Shown: piece by piece, positions 27,764 to 35,924 of the stretch
Layout of the letters: each line of letters begins with the position of its first letter
Numbering within the stretch: the first letter of the stretch is position 1
NCBI RefSeq assembly: GCF_900142725.1
Contig: NZ_FRBW01000002.1
Span: 248,001 to 312,000 of the forward strand
Reading direction: 5' to 3'
DNA from: Roseibium suaedae
Lineage (GTDB): Bacteria; Pseudomonadota; Alphaproteobacteria; Rhizobiales; Stappiaceae
DNA: 64,000 bases
Notes under the pieces: generated by a model
The model's input: only the letters and a program-made list of their open reading frames with translations
The model's database searches: none
What the model was told of the DNA's origin: nothing
Made by a program: the position numbers and the translations under genes

Positions 27764-28399
27764 TCAGGCAGCCAGCACTTCTGCCCCCGGACTTGCCCGG
27801 CCACGGTGGAAATACCATTCCACGACCAGAAGGTTCGGAACCCAGCAAAGCCAGGCAATGGCAGGGTAGACCAGATCAATCGGCAGCCCGGCGACCTTCG
27901 ATAGGCCAAGGCAGATCCGCAGCGTCACGGCGGCAAAGGTCATCGCAGCCGACCGCAGCATCCAGCGCCGATGACTTGCAATGTCCCGCCGGATGGCAGC
28001 CGCGATGCCAAGCCCGGTCGCCGCAAGCCAAAGAATGGCGAGAAGCAGGAAACCGGACAGCGCCACCGGTCCTGCCGTTGTCTTCAGCGCCAGGTCAATG
28101 GACGCAATTCCGGAGACAAGAATTCCTGCGCCATAAATCCGTCCGAGCCACCGGTGAAGACCGGGACGGCGCCTGCGCAGCCGCGTACTCAACTGCAAAG
28201 GCAACAGGGCCAGAACAAGCGGCGCAATGGCGATGTGGCTGTAGAGCAGCAGCGCATTACCGGGCAAATGATGGGCCATGATCGGCATGGAGACCTCCAC
28301 GCCAAGCGGCACGAAACGCAGGGACGCAGCGGCGACCAGCACACAAAAGATCCCGGCAGACCAGGCCAGCCAGGGGGAAATCCGAATTCCTGATGTCAT
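27764..28399 (-). CDS. DUF2306 membrane protein
   Basis: The 211-residue protein has about six transmembrane helices and the DUF2306 hallmarks: HIAIAPLVLALLPLQL, the basic RRRRPGLHRWLGRIYG loop, and AAIRRDIASHRRWMLRSAA. I chose ATG 28399, preceded by GGAG at 6 bases, over the ATG at 28411 that lies inside the operator arm. Function unknown; the conserved His residues on the cytosolic side resemble those of heme-type membrane proteins. It is divergent from a TetR regulator that probably represses it. Confidence 0.85.
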   Translation of the reverse strand: MTSGIRISPWLAWSAGIFCVLVAAASLRFVPLGVEVSMPIMAHHLPGNALLLYSHIAIAPLVLALLPLQLSTRLRRRRPGLHRWLGRIYGAGILVSGIASIDLALKTTAGPVALSGFLLLAILWLAATGLGIAAAIRRDIASHRRWMLRSAAMTFAAVTLRICLGLSKVAGLPIDLVYPAIAWLCWVPNLLVVEWYFHRGRASPGAEVLAA

Positions 28400-28407
28400 C
28401 GCAGTCT

Positions 28408-28460
28408 CCATAACTTGACACTGTCAAGATACGCACAAACTTGACAGCGTCAAGTTATGG
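28408..28460. promoter_or_regulatory. Double-palindrome operator between DUF2306 and TetR genes
   Basis: Two 21-base arms form an inverted repeat with a single mismatch and an 11-base spacer. Each arm itself contains a 15-base palindrome, CTTGACACTGTCAAG (perfect) and CTTGACAGCGTCAAG (one mismatch), whose centres are 26 bases apart. The left site overlaps the DUF2306 translation start region. This fits two TetR dimers binding in tandem. Confidence 0.85.
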
Positions 28461-28608
28461 AGCAAATCGCCTGATCACAATTTGGAGAACGGCCGGGAGC
28501 GAGACTGCGTTTGAAGGTTCATGCCCCCCTCCCTCAATGCCGAAAAGCCGCCGCGATGACCTGTTCCCTCCGCTTGACCGGCCTGCCGGATCATGTCCTT
28601 CTGCCGCC

Positions 28609-29226
28609 ATGACGGACTCACCAAAGCCCACCCGCAAGCGCGACGGACGCCTGCGCGAAGATCTCATTGATGCCGGGGTTGCCCTGCTTCGGGACCGGGG
28701 CGCGGACGGAATGAGCCTCAGGGAATGCGCAGCCATCGCGGGCGTCTCCCACGCCTCACCCGGCTATCATTTCGGCAATCTGAAGGGATTGAAGACAGCG
28801 ATCGCGGCACGCGCCTTCCGGCTGTTCGGCGATTTCATGCTGGAATTCCTAGCCAAGGCGGAACGGGCTCCGAAGGCTCAGATCCTGGCCATCAGCGAAG
28901 GCTATCTGGCTTTTGCAGAAGCTCACAAAGAGCTGTTTCTGTTCATGTTTTCCGGGCAGGATCTCGATCAGACCGATCCGGACCTGTCGGCCATGTCCGC
29001 CCGCGCCTATCAGATTCTCCGCGACACCTGCGCCCCCTTCGTAAAGCCGGACAGCCATCCCGAGACCGTGGAGATACTCGTCTGGTCGCTGGTTCACGGC
29101 TATGCGCAGCTGATGCTGACGGGAAAGATCCGGAAGGCATCACCGGGCGTGAAAATCCCGGCCTACAAGTTCCTGCTGGATCACCTGAATCTCAGCCTGC
29201 AGGACGATCCATCCAGCTCAAGCTGA
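28609..29226 (+). CDS. TetR family transcriptional regulator
   Basis: The 205-residue protein has an N-terminal helix-turn-helix (LREDLIDAGVALLRDRG, then GMSLRECAAIAGVSHASPGYHF) and a helical ligand-binding domain of the TetR_C_33/WHG type (LFLFMFSGQDLD and LVWSLVHGYAQL). It is likely to repress the divergent DUF2306 gene and itself through the double palindrome. The ATG at 28609 gives a standard N-terminus; the frame is open further upstream to the operator, and an ATG at 28537 is an alternative. Confidence 0.88.
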   Translation: MTDSPKPTRKRDGRLREDLIDAGVALLRDRGADGMSLRECAAIAGVSHASPGYHFGNLKGLKTAIAARAFRLFGDFMLEFLAKAERAPKAQILAISEGYLAFAEAHKELFLFMFSGQDLDQTDPDLSAMSARAYQILRDTCAPFVKPDSHPETVEILVWSLVHGYAQLMLTGKIRKASPGVKIPAYKFLLDHLNLSLQDDPSSSS

Positions 29227-29236
29227 ACGGACAAGA

Positions 29237-29671
29237 TCAGATCAGGCCAAGCTCTGCCAGTTCGCGCCGCATTTCCTCAGGCAGAGACGCGCCGCTGGTT
29301 CCCGTGCGGATGTCCTTCGGTGCATCGCTGACCTTCAGATAGCGCCAGCCTTGAAAGGGCCGCTTCGGTTGATGCTGGGTCAGGATAATCCGCGGTTCCA
29401 GCACGAGATCGCACCGCTTGACGCCCGCATCATCCGTGAAGGGGCGGATATCGATCAGACGCTGCCGGGCCTGGATCTTGCCCTTGATCACCCAGTAAAG
29501 CGATCCGCCATCCAGAAGCTCTTCATTGCGGGTCGGAACCATGCGGGTGGTATGGGTGAGCTCGACCGACTCACCGGCCAGACGCAGTTGCTCGGTCCGG
29601 AAATCGGTCCAGGCCTGAAGGCTTTCGACGCTGTCAGCGCCCACACACAGCTTCACAAGATGCAAGGTCAT
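29237..29671 (-). CDS. DUF1489 family protein
   Basis: The 144-residue soluble protein matches DUF1489, a family largely confined to alphaproteobacteria. Landmarks are LHLVKLCVGADSVESL, THTTRMVPTRNEELLDGGSL, LYWVIKG and CDLVLEPRIILTQ. Function unknown. It converges with the TetR gene (10-base gap) and is divergent from the NAD-dependent epimerase-like gene. Confidence 0.9.
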   Translation of the reverse strand: MTLHLVKLCVGADSVESLQAWTDFRTEQLRLAGESVELTHTTRMVPTRNEELLDGGSLYWVIKGKIQARQRLIDIRPFTDDAGVKRCDLVLEPRIILTQHQPKRPFQGWRYLKVSDAPKDIRTGTSGASLPEEMRRELAELGLI

Positions 29672-29791
29672 GCCTTTTGCCTAGCAATCTGCCCCTCTGG
29701 GTCAATCAAATCAGCTCTCCTTGGTGGCTTTATACACAGTTTGAACAGGCGCCCGCTTGCAAGGAAACTGCGAAGCAGGTTCACTTTCAAC

Positions 29792-30724
29792 ATGAACGTG
29801 TTCGTGACAGGCGGTACAGGCACCATCGGGCGAGCGCTCGTCCAGCATCTGCTGGAGCGCGGGCACCATGTTATTGGCCTGACGCGATCCTCAGAATCTG
29901 CTTCGGAGCTGCGCCGGCTGGGCGCAGGCTTCAGCGCCTTTCCAGGAGATTTGGCGGAGCCAAAGGGCTGGACCGAGCGCGCCATCGCCTGCGATGCGGT
30001 CATCCACACGGCAGCCACCTTCACACCGGAAATGCCCGTCATCGACCGCAAGGCCATGCAGGCCATCAAGATGGCGGCCCGGACCCGCAAGCATCCCTTG
30101 CGGGTAATCTACACTGGCGGCATCTGGCTCTATCCCCCGACCGACAAGCGCCCCTTGACCGAGACGGTCACCTTCGAGCCTCAGCCTGCCTTCACCTGGA
30201 TGAAGGAGCAGATCCGCTCGCTTCAAACCAGCCCGAACCTCAGCGTCGCGATCATTCATCCTGCACTGGTCTGCACCCCGACCCGGGGCCCTGTTGCCGA
30301 GATTGTCAAGGCTGTTCAGCGCGGCCAGCCCTTCAGAACGAGGGCATCAGCGGAAACCGTCTGGCCTCTTGTCAGTGCGCAGGATCTAGCAAAGCTCTAT
30401 GGCACGGTTCTGGAGGCCCGCAGTTTCCGGCTGGCGCTTCTGGCTGCCGCCATTCCCGGTGTCAGGGTCAAGGACCTCGGCCACCGGATTGCCACCCGCC
30501 TCGGGGGAAGCTTCGAACTGGAAACCCTTCGCCCTGCCCCGGGCACAGACCCCAGGTCGGACTTTGAAACCGGATATGGCCTGTCGCAGGTCGTCAGTTC
30601 CCGGCGGGCCATATCGCTGACCGGCTGGAACCCTTCTTGCCGGGCTGTCGATGACCTGATCGACGAAGTCCTCAATTCAGGGCTCGACCACCCGTCCCAA
30701 AGCGCGAATGTGAAGACCGCCTGA
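29792..30724 (+). CDS. NAD(P)-dependent epimerase/dehydratase-like protein
   Basis: The 310-residue protein has an N-terminal Rossmann fold (MNVFVTGGTGTIGRALVQHL, with GxxGxxG), the AVIHTAATF segment and VIYTGGIWLY for the catalytic Ser/Thr region. The usual YxxxK is not obvious: the equivalent region reads FTWMKEQ, with Lys kept but Tyr replaced. It may therefore be an atypical SDR, such as an NmrA- or YwnB-like sensor. It is followed after 4 bases by a small exported protein. Confidence 0.8.
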   Translation: MNVFVTGGTGTIGRALVQHLLERGHHVIGLTRSSESASELRRLGAGFSAFPGDLAEPKGWTERAIACDAVIHTAATFTPEMPVIDRKAMQAIKMAARTRKHPLRVIYTGGIWLYPPTDKRPLTETVTFEPQPAFTWMKEQIRSLQTSPNLSVAIIHPALVCTPTRGPVAEIVKAVQRGQPFRTRASAETVWPLVSAQDLAKLYGTVLEARSFRLALLAAAIPGVRVKDLGHRIATRLGGSFELETLRPAPGTDPRSDFETGYGLSQVVSSRRAISLTGWNPSCRAVDDLIDEVLNSGLDHPSQSANVKTA

Positions 30725-30728
30725 CGGA

Positions 30729-31346
30729 ATGCGGGAAAGGCTTTTGCAAGCTTTGTTCCGTAACGTCCTTGCCGGTTTACGACGACGTCAGCGGTGCCGG
30801 ATGCCTTTAGAACGTGCTTTGAGTTCCCTTTTGAAATGCCTCCTCATTCTGGCGGCCATGCTGTGCCTCGCCTCTGCAGGTCAGGCAGAGGAAGTCTCGT
30901 TTGGCAGGTTCGAAGTGGTGAACTCGGCCGGCTTCCGGCAAGTCGAGAACGAAAAGATCCCGCTCAGCAAGGACGCTGCCATCGCCGTGTCGGTCATGAC
31001 CCTGTCGGAGGATGGAGAAAAGCTGACGCTTGCGACCGGCGACACCCGCCTTGCCCTCTACCGTCTGGCAACTGGGCTGGAAGGAATTGAATGGGATTCA
31101 ACCGGCACCACTCTCCTGCACCGCGAAGACATTCTCTCCATCGCCGGGCAAACGGAACTCTCCGGTGTTGAAACCTGGGGCGCCGAAATCGACTGGCCGG
31201 GCGTCGGCCGGGCAAGGATGGTGATGTTCCGCCTGAGCGAAAGTTCTTTCGCAGGGTTTCTGGTCAGTCAGCCCGGCGCAACCAAGCTGGTCAGGCAGAT
31301 GGAATTCCATCAGCTTGCAGGCCCCCGCCACCGGTCCCTGCAATAG
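30729..31346 (+). CDS. Exported hypothetical protein
   Basis: Up to 205 residues. A hydrophobic signal segment (LLKCLLILAAMLCLASAGQA) is followed by a soluble domain without cysteines. The start is uncertain: ATG 30729, immediately after the preceding gene, gives a long Arg-rich N-terminus, whereas ATG 30801 gives a standard signal peptide; neither has a strong ribosome site. The location behind the epimerase-like gene suggests co-transcription. No family recognised. A bidirectional terminator follows. Confidence 0.65.
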   Translation: MRERLLQALFRNVLAGLRRRQRCRMPLERALSSLLKCLLILAAMLCLASAGQAEEVSFGRFEVVNSAGFRQVENEKIPLSKDAAIAVSVMTLSEDGEKLTLATGDTRLALYRLATGLEGIEWDSTGTTLLHREDILSIAGQTELSGVETWGAEIDWPGVGRARMVMFRLSESSFAGFLVSQPGATKLVRQMEFHQLAGPRHRSLQ

Positions 31347-31415
31347 CCGACTTCCGAATTCGCGGAATGCCGCGGCCAAGCGGTTCGCAAGCTCTTGATT
31401 TCATGAAGCTAAAAG

Positions 31416-31446
31416 AAAAAGGGCGTGGAGATCCACGCCCTTTTTC
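31416..31446. terminator. Bidirectional intrinsic terminator
   Basis: A perfect hairpin AAAAAGGGCGTGGA / TCCACGCCCTTTTT with a GA loop serves the exported protein gene on the plus strand and the 44-residue peptide gene on the minus strand. Confidence 0.95.
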
Positions 31447-31464
31447 CTAACTCTGCGTCTGGTC

Positions 31465-31599
31465 TTAACCTGCGATAGCGACAGCCTGTTGGGCGCTTTC
31501 CACATCGTTGAACAGTACCAGCAGCGCGAGTGCGCCTCCCAGAGCGAGAACCGTCCAAACGGTTACGCCCCAGCAGGACTTCTGCACGTTTTCGTCCAT
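31465..31599 (-). CDS. 44-residue single-helix membrane peptide
   Basis: A short gene on the minus strand. It starts at ATG 31599 after AAGGG (6 bases upstream) and ends at TAA 31465, followed 18 bases on by a strong terminator. The product begins MDENVQKSCWGVTVWTVLAL, has one predicted membrane helix of about 20 residues and a short polar tail ending VAIAG. A ribosome site, terminator and clean amphipathic-to-hydrophobic layout argue for a real gene. Function unknown. Codon use looks normal for the genome. Confidence 0.75.
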   Translation of the reverse strand: MDENVQKSCWGVTVWTVLALGGALALLVLFNDVESAQQAVAIAG

Positions 31600-31857
31600 G
31601 AAAACCCTTTGTTCGTTCACGGCCTCATTCCCGTCTTGGGTTAGGAAATGTGGCTCGAATGAGACACCGAGTTAATGGGTTGCTAAGGATTTCGCAAGTG
31701 CAAAATATCAGGGCCAGATCTGCATTTCCTGCATCGCACCAAACTCTCTATATTTGCCAAGGAGTTGAGTGTAGCTAGCCTGGTCTCTGTCCCTGTTGTA
31801 AAAGGGTACGAAGCCCCTGTGGGCTTGCCTTATTCGTTATCCTTTCCAGGAGCCTTG

Positions 31858-32613
31858 ATGAGCGCCCTCACCCTTTATGATCAAGCAGCCGCCATTTGGT
31901 TTCTTTTCGCCTGGCTCGGCTTCAACTTCATGATCGACCACAGTCCCTGGCGCCAGAAATCCCTGTCGAGGGCAATGGAAGACTACCGGCGCCACTGGAT
32001 GGTTGTCATGGCGGGCCGACAGGTGCGTATCATGGATACGGCGATCATTTCCGGCCTGCAGCAAGGCACCGCCTTCTTCGCCTCCACGGCGCTTCTTGCC
32101 ATCGGCGGCAGCTTCGCCCTGCTCGACAGCACCGATACGATCCTGCGCATCGCGGGCGATCTGGACATTCCGGTCGAACAAAGCCGGGCGCTTTGGGAAA
32201 TCAAGGTTCTCGGCCTGATGCTGATCCTGGCCTATGCGTTCTTCAAATTTGGCTGGGCCTACCGTCTGTTCAACTACGCCAGCATCATCATGGGCTCGGT
32301 TCCCGAACCGACCGCGACCAACCGCGACCGGGTGATGAAGATGTCCGCTCAGGCGGGAGAATTGAACGTCCTCGCCGGCCGCCATTTCAACCGCGGCCAA
32401 CGGGCGTTTTTCTTCGCGATCGGATTTCTCGGCTGGTTCGCCGGACCGGCCGTCTTCGCAATCATGACGGCTGCGGTCCTGCTCGTCCTGCTCAGACGTC
32501 AATTCGCTTCCCGCTCGAGGGATGCGGTGCTTTCCGGACACCACTTGGCGTTTCCGGAAGAGGAGAAGGCCGGCGAGTACACAGACACCGGATCGTCGAA
32601 CCCCTTCACCTGA
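31858..32613 (+). CDS. DUF599 membrane protein
   Basis: The 251-residue protein has about four membrane helices and the DUF599 pattern: AIWFLFAWLGFNFMIDH near the N-terminus, MAGRQVRIMDTAIISGLQQGTAFFASTALLAIGG, and FFKFGWAYRLFNYASIIMGSVP (shown here as separate landmarks). The start at 31858 follows AGGAG at a proper distance; the frame is open to 31765 without a ribosome site. Function unknown. Its 3' end overlaps the converging cyclase gene by 115 bases. Confidence 0.82.
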   Translation: MSALTLYDQAAAIWFLFAWLGFNFMIDHSPWRQKSLSRAMEDYRRHWMVVMAGRQVRIMDTAIISGLQQGTAFFASTALLAIGGSFALLDSTDTILRIAGDLDIPVEQSRALWEIKVLGLMLILAYAFFKFGWAYRLFNYASIIMGSVPEPTATNRDRVMKMSAQAGELNVLAGRHFNRGQRAFFFAIGFLGWFAGPAVFAIMTAAVLLVLLRRQFASRSRDAVLSGHHLAFPEEEKAGEYTDTGSSNPFT

Positions 32614-33743
32614 TAGCGGCCATAGAGCCCTCCCCGGCATCCCATGATGTCGGCAATGGCATCCGACACCAGGATCTCGAGATTGAGATCCTTGGCGAGC
32701 TCGGCAATGCGGGCTGCAAGGTTCACGACGGGACCGATCACGGTGAAATCCAGACGGGTTTCACTGCCGACATTGCCGAAGAACACATTCCCGGCATGAA
32801 GGGCGATACCGACCTTCATGTCGGGTGTTTCGGTGCATTCGTTGACCAGGTTGATCTGGTTGATCTTCTCGCCGGTTTCGCGTGCGGCCAGAAGGGCACG
32901 CTTGGCAGCATCGGCTGCCTCTTCTTCCGTTTCATAAGGGAAGATCGCCATCACTTCATCGCCGATGAACTTCAGCACTTCGCCGCCATGGGCCTCGACG
33001 GCCTCGGTCATGGCACCGAAATACTTGTTCAGGAACAGAACCAGCTTGGCCGCAGGCAATTCATTGGAAAGCTTGGTGAAGCCGCGCAGGTCGGCAAAGC
33101 TCACCACGGCTGAAATCCATTCGCCCTCACCGCGCTTGATCGTGCCGCGAAGAACCTTTCCGCCCGCACGGCGGCCCACATAGGTATCAAGCAGGGTCTC
33201 TGCCGTCCGGCGCAGGGTGCTGAGTTCGCACACCAGGCTGAGCGGCTTGAGGATGGATTCAAAAACGCCGACATGGGCTTGCAGGAAGCCGCCGGAATAG
33301 CGGGTCGCGAAGGTTATCGCCTTTACCGTGCCATCCGAGAACGGCAGCGGCATGGCAATGTAATCCGCATAGCCTTCTTGCCGCAGGTCCTCGGTGATCC
33401 CGTATTCCTTGCCGCCGGGCTGGGCCGGGATTGCAATGCGAACCGCCCGGTTTTCCGTATAGACGACCTTCAGCGGGCTCCGGTCATAGGCCTCGCCCTG
33501 ATCGTCGCTGGTAAGATACCGCCGGATTTCCCGCGTGCCGTCGCTGGTCCAGACAGCCGCTTCCGCACGCACATTGGGATGCAGCAGGGGAATGGCCGTG
33601 GTGATGCGGTCGATCGGGACACCGGATTCACGCAGGCGCTGACCCAGTTCCTCGATCAGTTCGAGACTGTCAGCGCGCCCTGCGGCATCACCGTAGAGCC
33701 ATTGGACAAGGTCTGCCGCAATAAGGGGAGCTTCAAGGACCAT
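32499..33743 (-). CDS. Class III adenylate/guanylate cyclase with N-terminal sensor region
   Basis: The 414-residue protein has an N-terminal region of about 190 residues of GAF-like character and a C-terminal class III cyclase domain. Both metal-binding aspartates are present: D218 in VVSFADLRGFT and D262 in KFIGDEVMAIF. Substrate specificity is not certain, though cAMP is usual. No membrane helix. It is transcribed alone. The C-terminal 38 codons overlap the converging DUF599 gene. Confidence 0.9.
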   Translation of the reverse strand: MVLEAPLIAADLVQWLYGDAAGRADSLELIEELGQRLRESGVPIDRITTAIPLLHPNVRAEAAVWTSDGTREIRRYLTSDDQGEAYDRSPLKVVYTENRAVRIAIPAQPGGKEYGITEDLRQEGYADYIAMPLPFSDGTVKAITFATRYSGGFLQAHVGVFESILKPLSLVCELSTLRRTAETLLDTYVGRRAGGKVLRGTIKRGEGEWISAVVSFADLRGFTKLSNELPAAKLVLFLNKYFGAMTEAVEAHGGEVLKFIGDEVMAIFPYETEEEAADAAKRALLAARETGEKINQINLVNECTETPDMKVGIALHAGNVFFGNVGSETRLDFTVIGPVVNLAARIAELAKDLNLEILVSDAIADIMGCRGGLYGRYQVKGFDDPVSVYSPAFSSSGNAKWCPESTASLEREAN

Positions 33744-33856
33744 CGGGCCAATCCTTCAACCGGTCGCTTCAAAATCGTTTCGTATATGGGAAGCGACCCC
33801 TGGTTTATAAAGGGCAGCTTGTTCCAAGTTTGGCGCTTGAATTGAAAACGATGTGT

Positions 33857-34663
33857 CTACTGTGCGCCATCCGGAGCAGGAAAGACAGCCTCAATTCGCC
33901 CGCTCAGACGATAGGCAGCCAGTCCAATCCATTCCCGAAAGGCAATGTCGAAGCGGCGCAGGCCCACCGACACGCCGGAAAACACCAGTCCCGCGTCGTC
34001 CCAGCCCCGTGTCCGCCAGTCGGTCACATAAGGCACGAGACCAGTCCAGCCCTCCGCCCGGAACACGCCAACGGCACGCGGCATATGATAGGCGGATGTG
34101 ATGAGCAGCCAGCGCTGTCCCTCTTTCGGTTGAACCAGATTGCGGGTGAAGCGGGCATTCTCGAAAGTCGAACGGGACTTGTCCTCCAGAATGATCCGGC
34201 TGTCATCGATGCCGAAGTCGCGGAACATCACTCTCGCGCCTTCCGCTTCGCTCACCCCCTTGAACAGCATTCCCCCGGAGCCACCCGTATGGATGACCGG
34301 AACATCAGGAAAGCGACGTGCCAGATCGGCTACAACTGTCATCCGCTCGGCCGCAGAGGTGAGCGCAGGTTCTCCCCGCCCAGCCATCACCGTGGTGTCA
34401 AAGGCGCCGCCCAGAATAATGATCCCATCGATCTGACCAAGGCTTTCAGGACGCGGAAAGCGCTCCTCCAGCGGCAGGATCAGAATATTGGCCGCAGGAG
34501 ACAGGCCGAAAATGCCGAGAAACAGCACTGACAGGAAACAGATCCAGCGCCCAGCCCTGAGCCATCTGGTCCAGGTCAGCACTGCGCCAAACAGCCCCAG
34601 GGCCACGAGCGCATTGGAAGGTTGCAGAAAGAAGAAAACGATTTTGGATAGGAGAAAGAACAT
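33857..34663 (-). CDS. YdcF/ElyC-like membrane protein (DUF218)
   Basis: The 268-residue protein has two N-terminal membrane helices (about 13-30, 38-55) followed by a DUF218 domain: IDGIIILGGAFD, VPVIHTGGSGG, and LITSAYHMPRAVGVFRAEGW. ElyC and SanA relatives act in envelope homeostasis. It is divergent from thiE, whose GTG start lies 55 bases away. Confidence 0.88.
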   Translation of the reverse strand: MFFLLSKIVFFFLQPSNALVALGLFGAVLTWTRWLRAGRWICFLSVLFLGIFGLSPAANILILPLEERFPRPESLGQIDGIIILGGAFDTTVMAGRGEPALTSAAERMTVVADLARRFPDVPVIHTGGSGGMLFKGVSEAEGARVMFRDFGIDDSRIILEDKSRSTFENARFTRNLVQPKEGQRWLLITSAYHMPRAVGVFRAEGWTGLVPYVTDWRTRGWDDAGLVFSGVSVGLRRFDIAFREWIGLAAYRLSGRIEAVFPAPDGAQ

Positions 34664-34718
34664 CGTGCCTTGTCATTCGCTGCCAAAGCGGGGACACAGG
34701 CACAAAAGGGAGACCGCC

Positions 34719-35306
34719 GTGCTGGACCGCTTCTATCTCATCATCGACAGCCCTGAATGGCTGGACCGCCTTTGCCCTGAGGGTCTACGACTTGCCCAAT
34801 TGCGGATCAAGGAGCCGGACGAGACCCTCCCCGACCTTGTGAGTCGTACCCTGCGAACTGCCCGAAAATATGGCTGCACCCTGGTGATCAACGATCACTG
34901 GCAGGCAGCCATAGATGCCGGAGCAGACTGGCTGCATCTGGGCCAGGAAGACCTGGACACTGCCGACATCAAGGCCATCCGCAAGGCAGGACTGAAGCTT
35001 GGCCTTTCAACCCACACGCCGGAAGAGCTGGACCGGGCCCTCACCTTTGATCCGGACTACGTGGCCCTTGGCCCGATCTTTCCCGCCCGTGGCAAGGTGG
35101 TGGACTATGCCCCGCAAGGCATTGCCCGCCTTTCCAGCTGGAAGGCCCGCATCAACGTGCCGCTGATCGCGATCGGGGGCATCCGCATCGAGCATGCTGA
35201 AAGCCTGTTTGAGGCAGGTGCGGACAGCATTTGCGTCATCACCGATGTGCTGGCCGATGCGGACCCGGAAGCCCGCTGCCGCGCCTGGATTGCCGCAAGC
35301 CGGTAA
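34719..35306 (+). CDS. thiE: Thiamine phosphate synthase
   Basis: The 195-residue TIM-barrel enzyme joins HMP-PP and thiazole phosphate to thiamine phosphate. Visible motifs: QLRIKEPD for the pyrimidine pyrophosphate pocket, LVINDHWQAAIDAGADWLHLG, GLSTHTPEEL, YVALGPIFPARGK and IAIGGI. Translation starts at GTG 34719, set by the AGGGAG 5-8 bases upstream; a start further upstream would run into the ydcF-like gene. No other thi gene lies near and no TPP riboswitch precedes it. Its stop codon TAA is the first part of a repeat end shared with the MITE at folB. Confidence 0.87.
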   Translation: MLDRFYLIIDSPEWLDRLCPEGLRLAQLRIKEPDETLPDLVSRTLRTARKYGCTLVINDHWQAAIDAGADWLHLGQEDLDTADIKAIRKAGLKLGLSTHTPEELDRALTFDPDYVALGPIFPARGKVVDYAPQGIARLSSWKARINVPLIAIGGIRIEHAESLFEAGADSICVITDVLADADPEARCRAWIAASR

Positions 35307-35327
35307 TACCAACCTCAAGAAATAGCG
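35304..35327. repeat. Solo end of the MITE-like element at the thiE stop
   Basis: The 24 bases from TAATACCAACCTCAAGAAAT onward are identical to the right terminal repeat of the 267-bp element at 60022-60288. They include the thiE stop codon. The match ends after AGCG, and no opposite end lies nearby. Confidence 0.8.
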
Positions 35328-35429
35328 GCGGGATCAGGGGAAGCTCCAGTTCGTGATGCCCGTCACAGTTCCCCTCGTCAAAACCGACCATGAATTGCTT
35401 CACAGGTTTCCAAGAGGTGGAGCAAGATC

Positions 35430-35837
35430 ATGGAACTCTATCTGTCCCTCGGCGGACGTCCCGCCATCGCAGCAGCCGTCGAACGTCTCGACCGCCGGCT
35501 TCGTCTCGACAGCGGATTCGGCGGCGGCAACCGCCCGCTTCAGGCGTCCTATGCCGAAGACCTCACCGAGTTTCTGGTGTTCGTCACCGGCGGCGCCCCG
35601 ATCTATGAAGGCCGTCCGGTCAGCATGCTGCTGCGCCCGCTCTGCCCTTCGCCGGAAGCTTTCGAGATTCTCGTCGACCACGTAGTTACCGTCCTGATCG
35701 GCCGGGAGAGACGTCCGGCTGAAGAAGCGCAACTGCGCCGCCTTCTCGAGCATGTCCGCCCAATGGTCCTCTGCCAGCGCGAGGAGGCCCCGGTTGACGC
35801 CGGAAAGTCCTTTCAGCGCCTGACAGTTGTCGCCTGA
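35430..35837 (+). CDS. Truncated-globin-like protein lacking the proximal histidine
   Basis: The 135-residue protein resembles group 1 truncated hemoglobins: MELYLSLGGRPAIAAAVERL, then FLVFVTGGAPIYEGRPVS, and EAFEILVDHVVTVL. At the place of the heme-ligating proximal histidine, counted from the conserved Phe of EAFEI, the sequence reads SMLLRPL and has no His. If the fold call is right, the protein may not bind heme in the usual way. Family membership is moderately supported. It lies after thiE in its own unit with a strong terminator. Confidence 0.6.
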   Translation: MELYLSLGGRPAIAAAVERLDRRLRLDSGFGGGNRPLQASYAEDLTEFLVFVTGGAPIYEGRPVSMLLRPLCPSPEAFEILVDHVVTVLIGRERRPAEEAQLRRLLEHVRPMVLCQREEAPVDAGKSFQRLTVVA

Positions 35838-35873
35838 TCCAGAGCTTGGCCTTTCAACAGGCCTGACAAACAA

Positions 35874-35904
35874 AAACGCCGGCGGATTTCCGCCGGCGTT
35901 TTCA
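35874..35904. terminator. Bidirectional terminator between globin-like and clpP-like genes
   Basis: A perfect 12-bp stem AACGCCGGCGGA / TCCGCCGGCGTT is flanked by A and T runs. It serves both converging genes. Confidence 0.93.
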
Positions 35905-35924
35905 TTTTGAATTGTTGACCGGAA

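Noticed and set aside
34664-34718. A TPP riboswitch in front of thiE
   Set aside because: The gap of 55 bases is too short and lacks the aptamer sequence.
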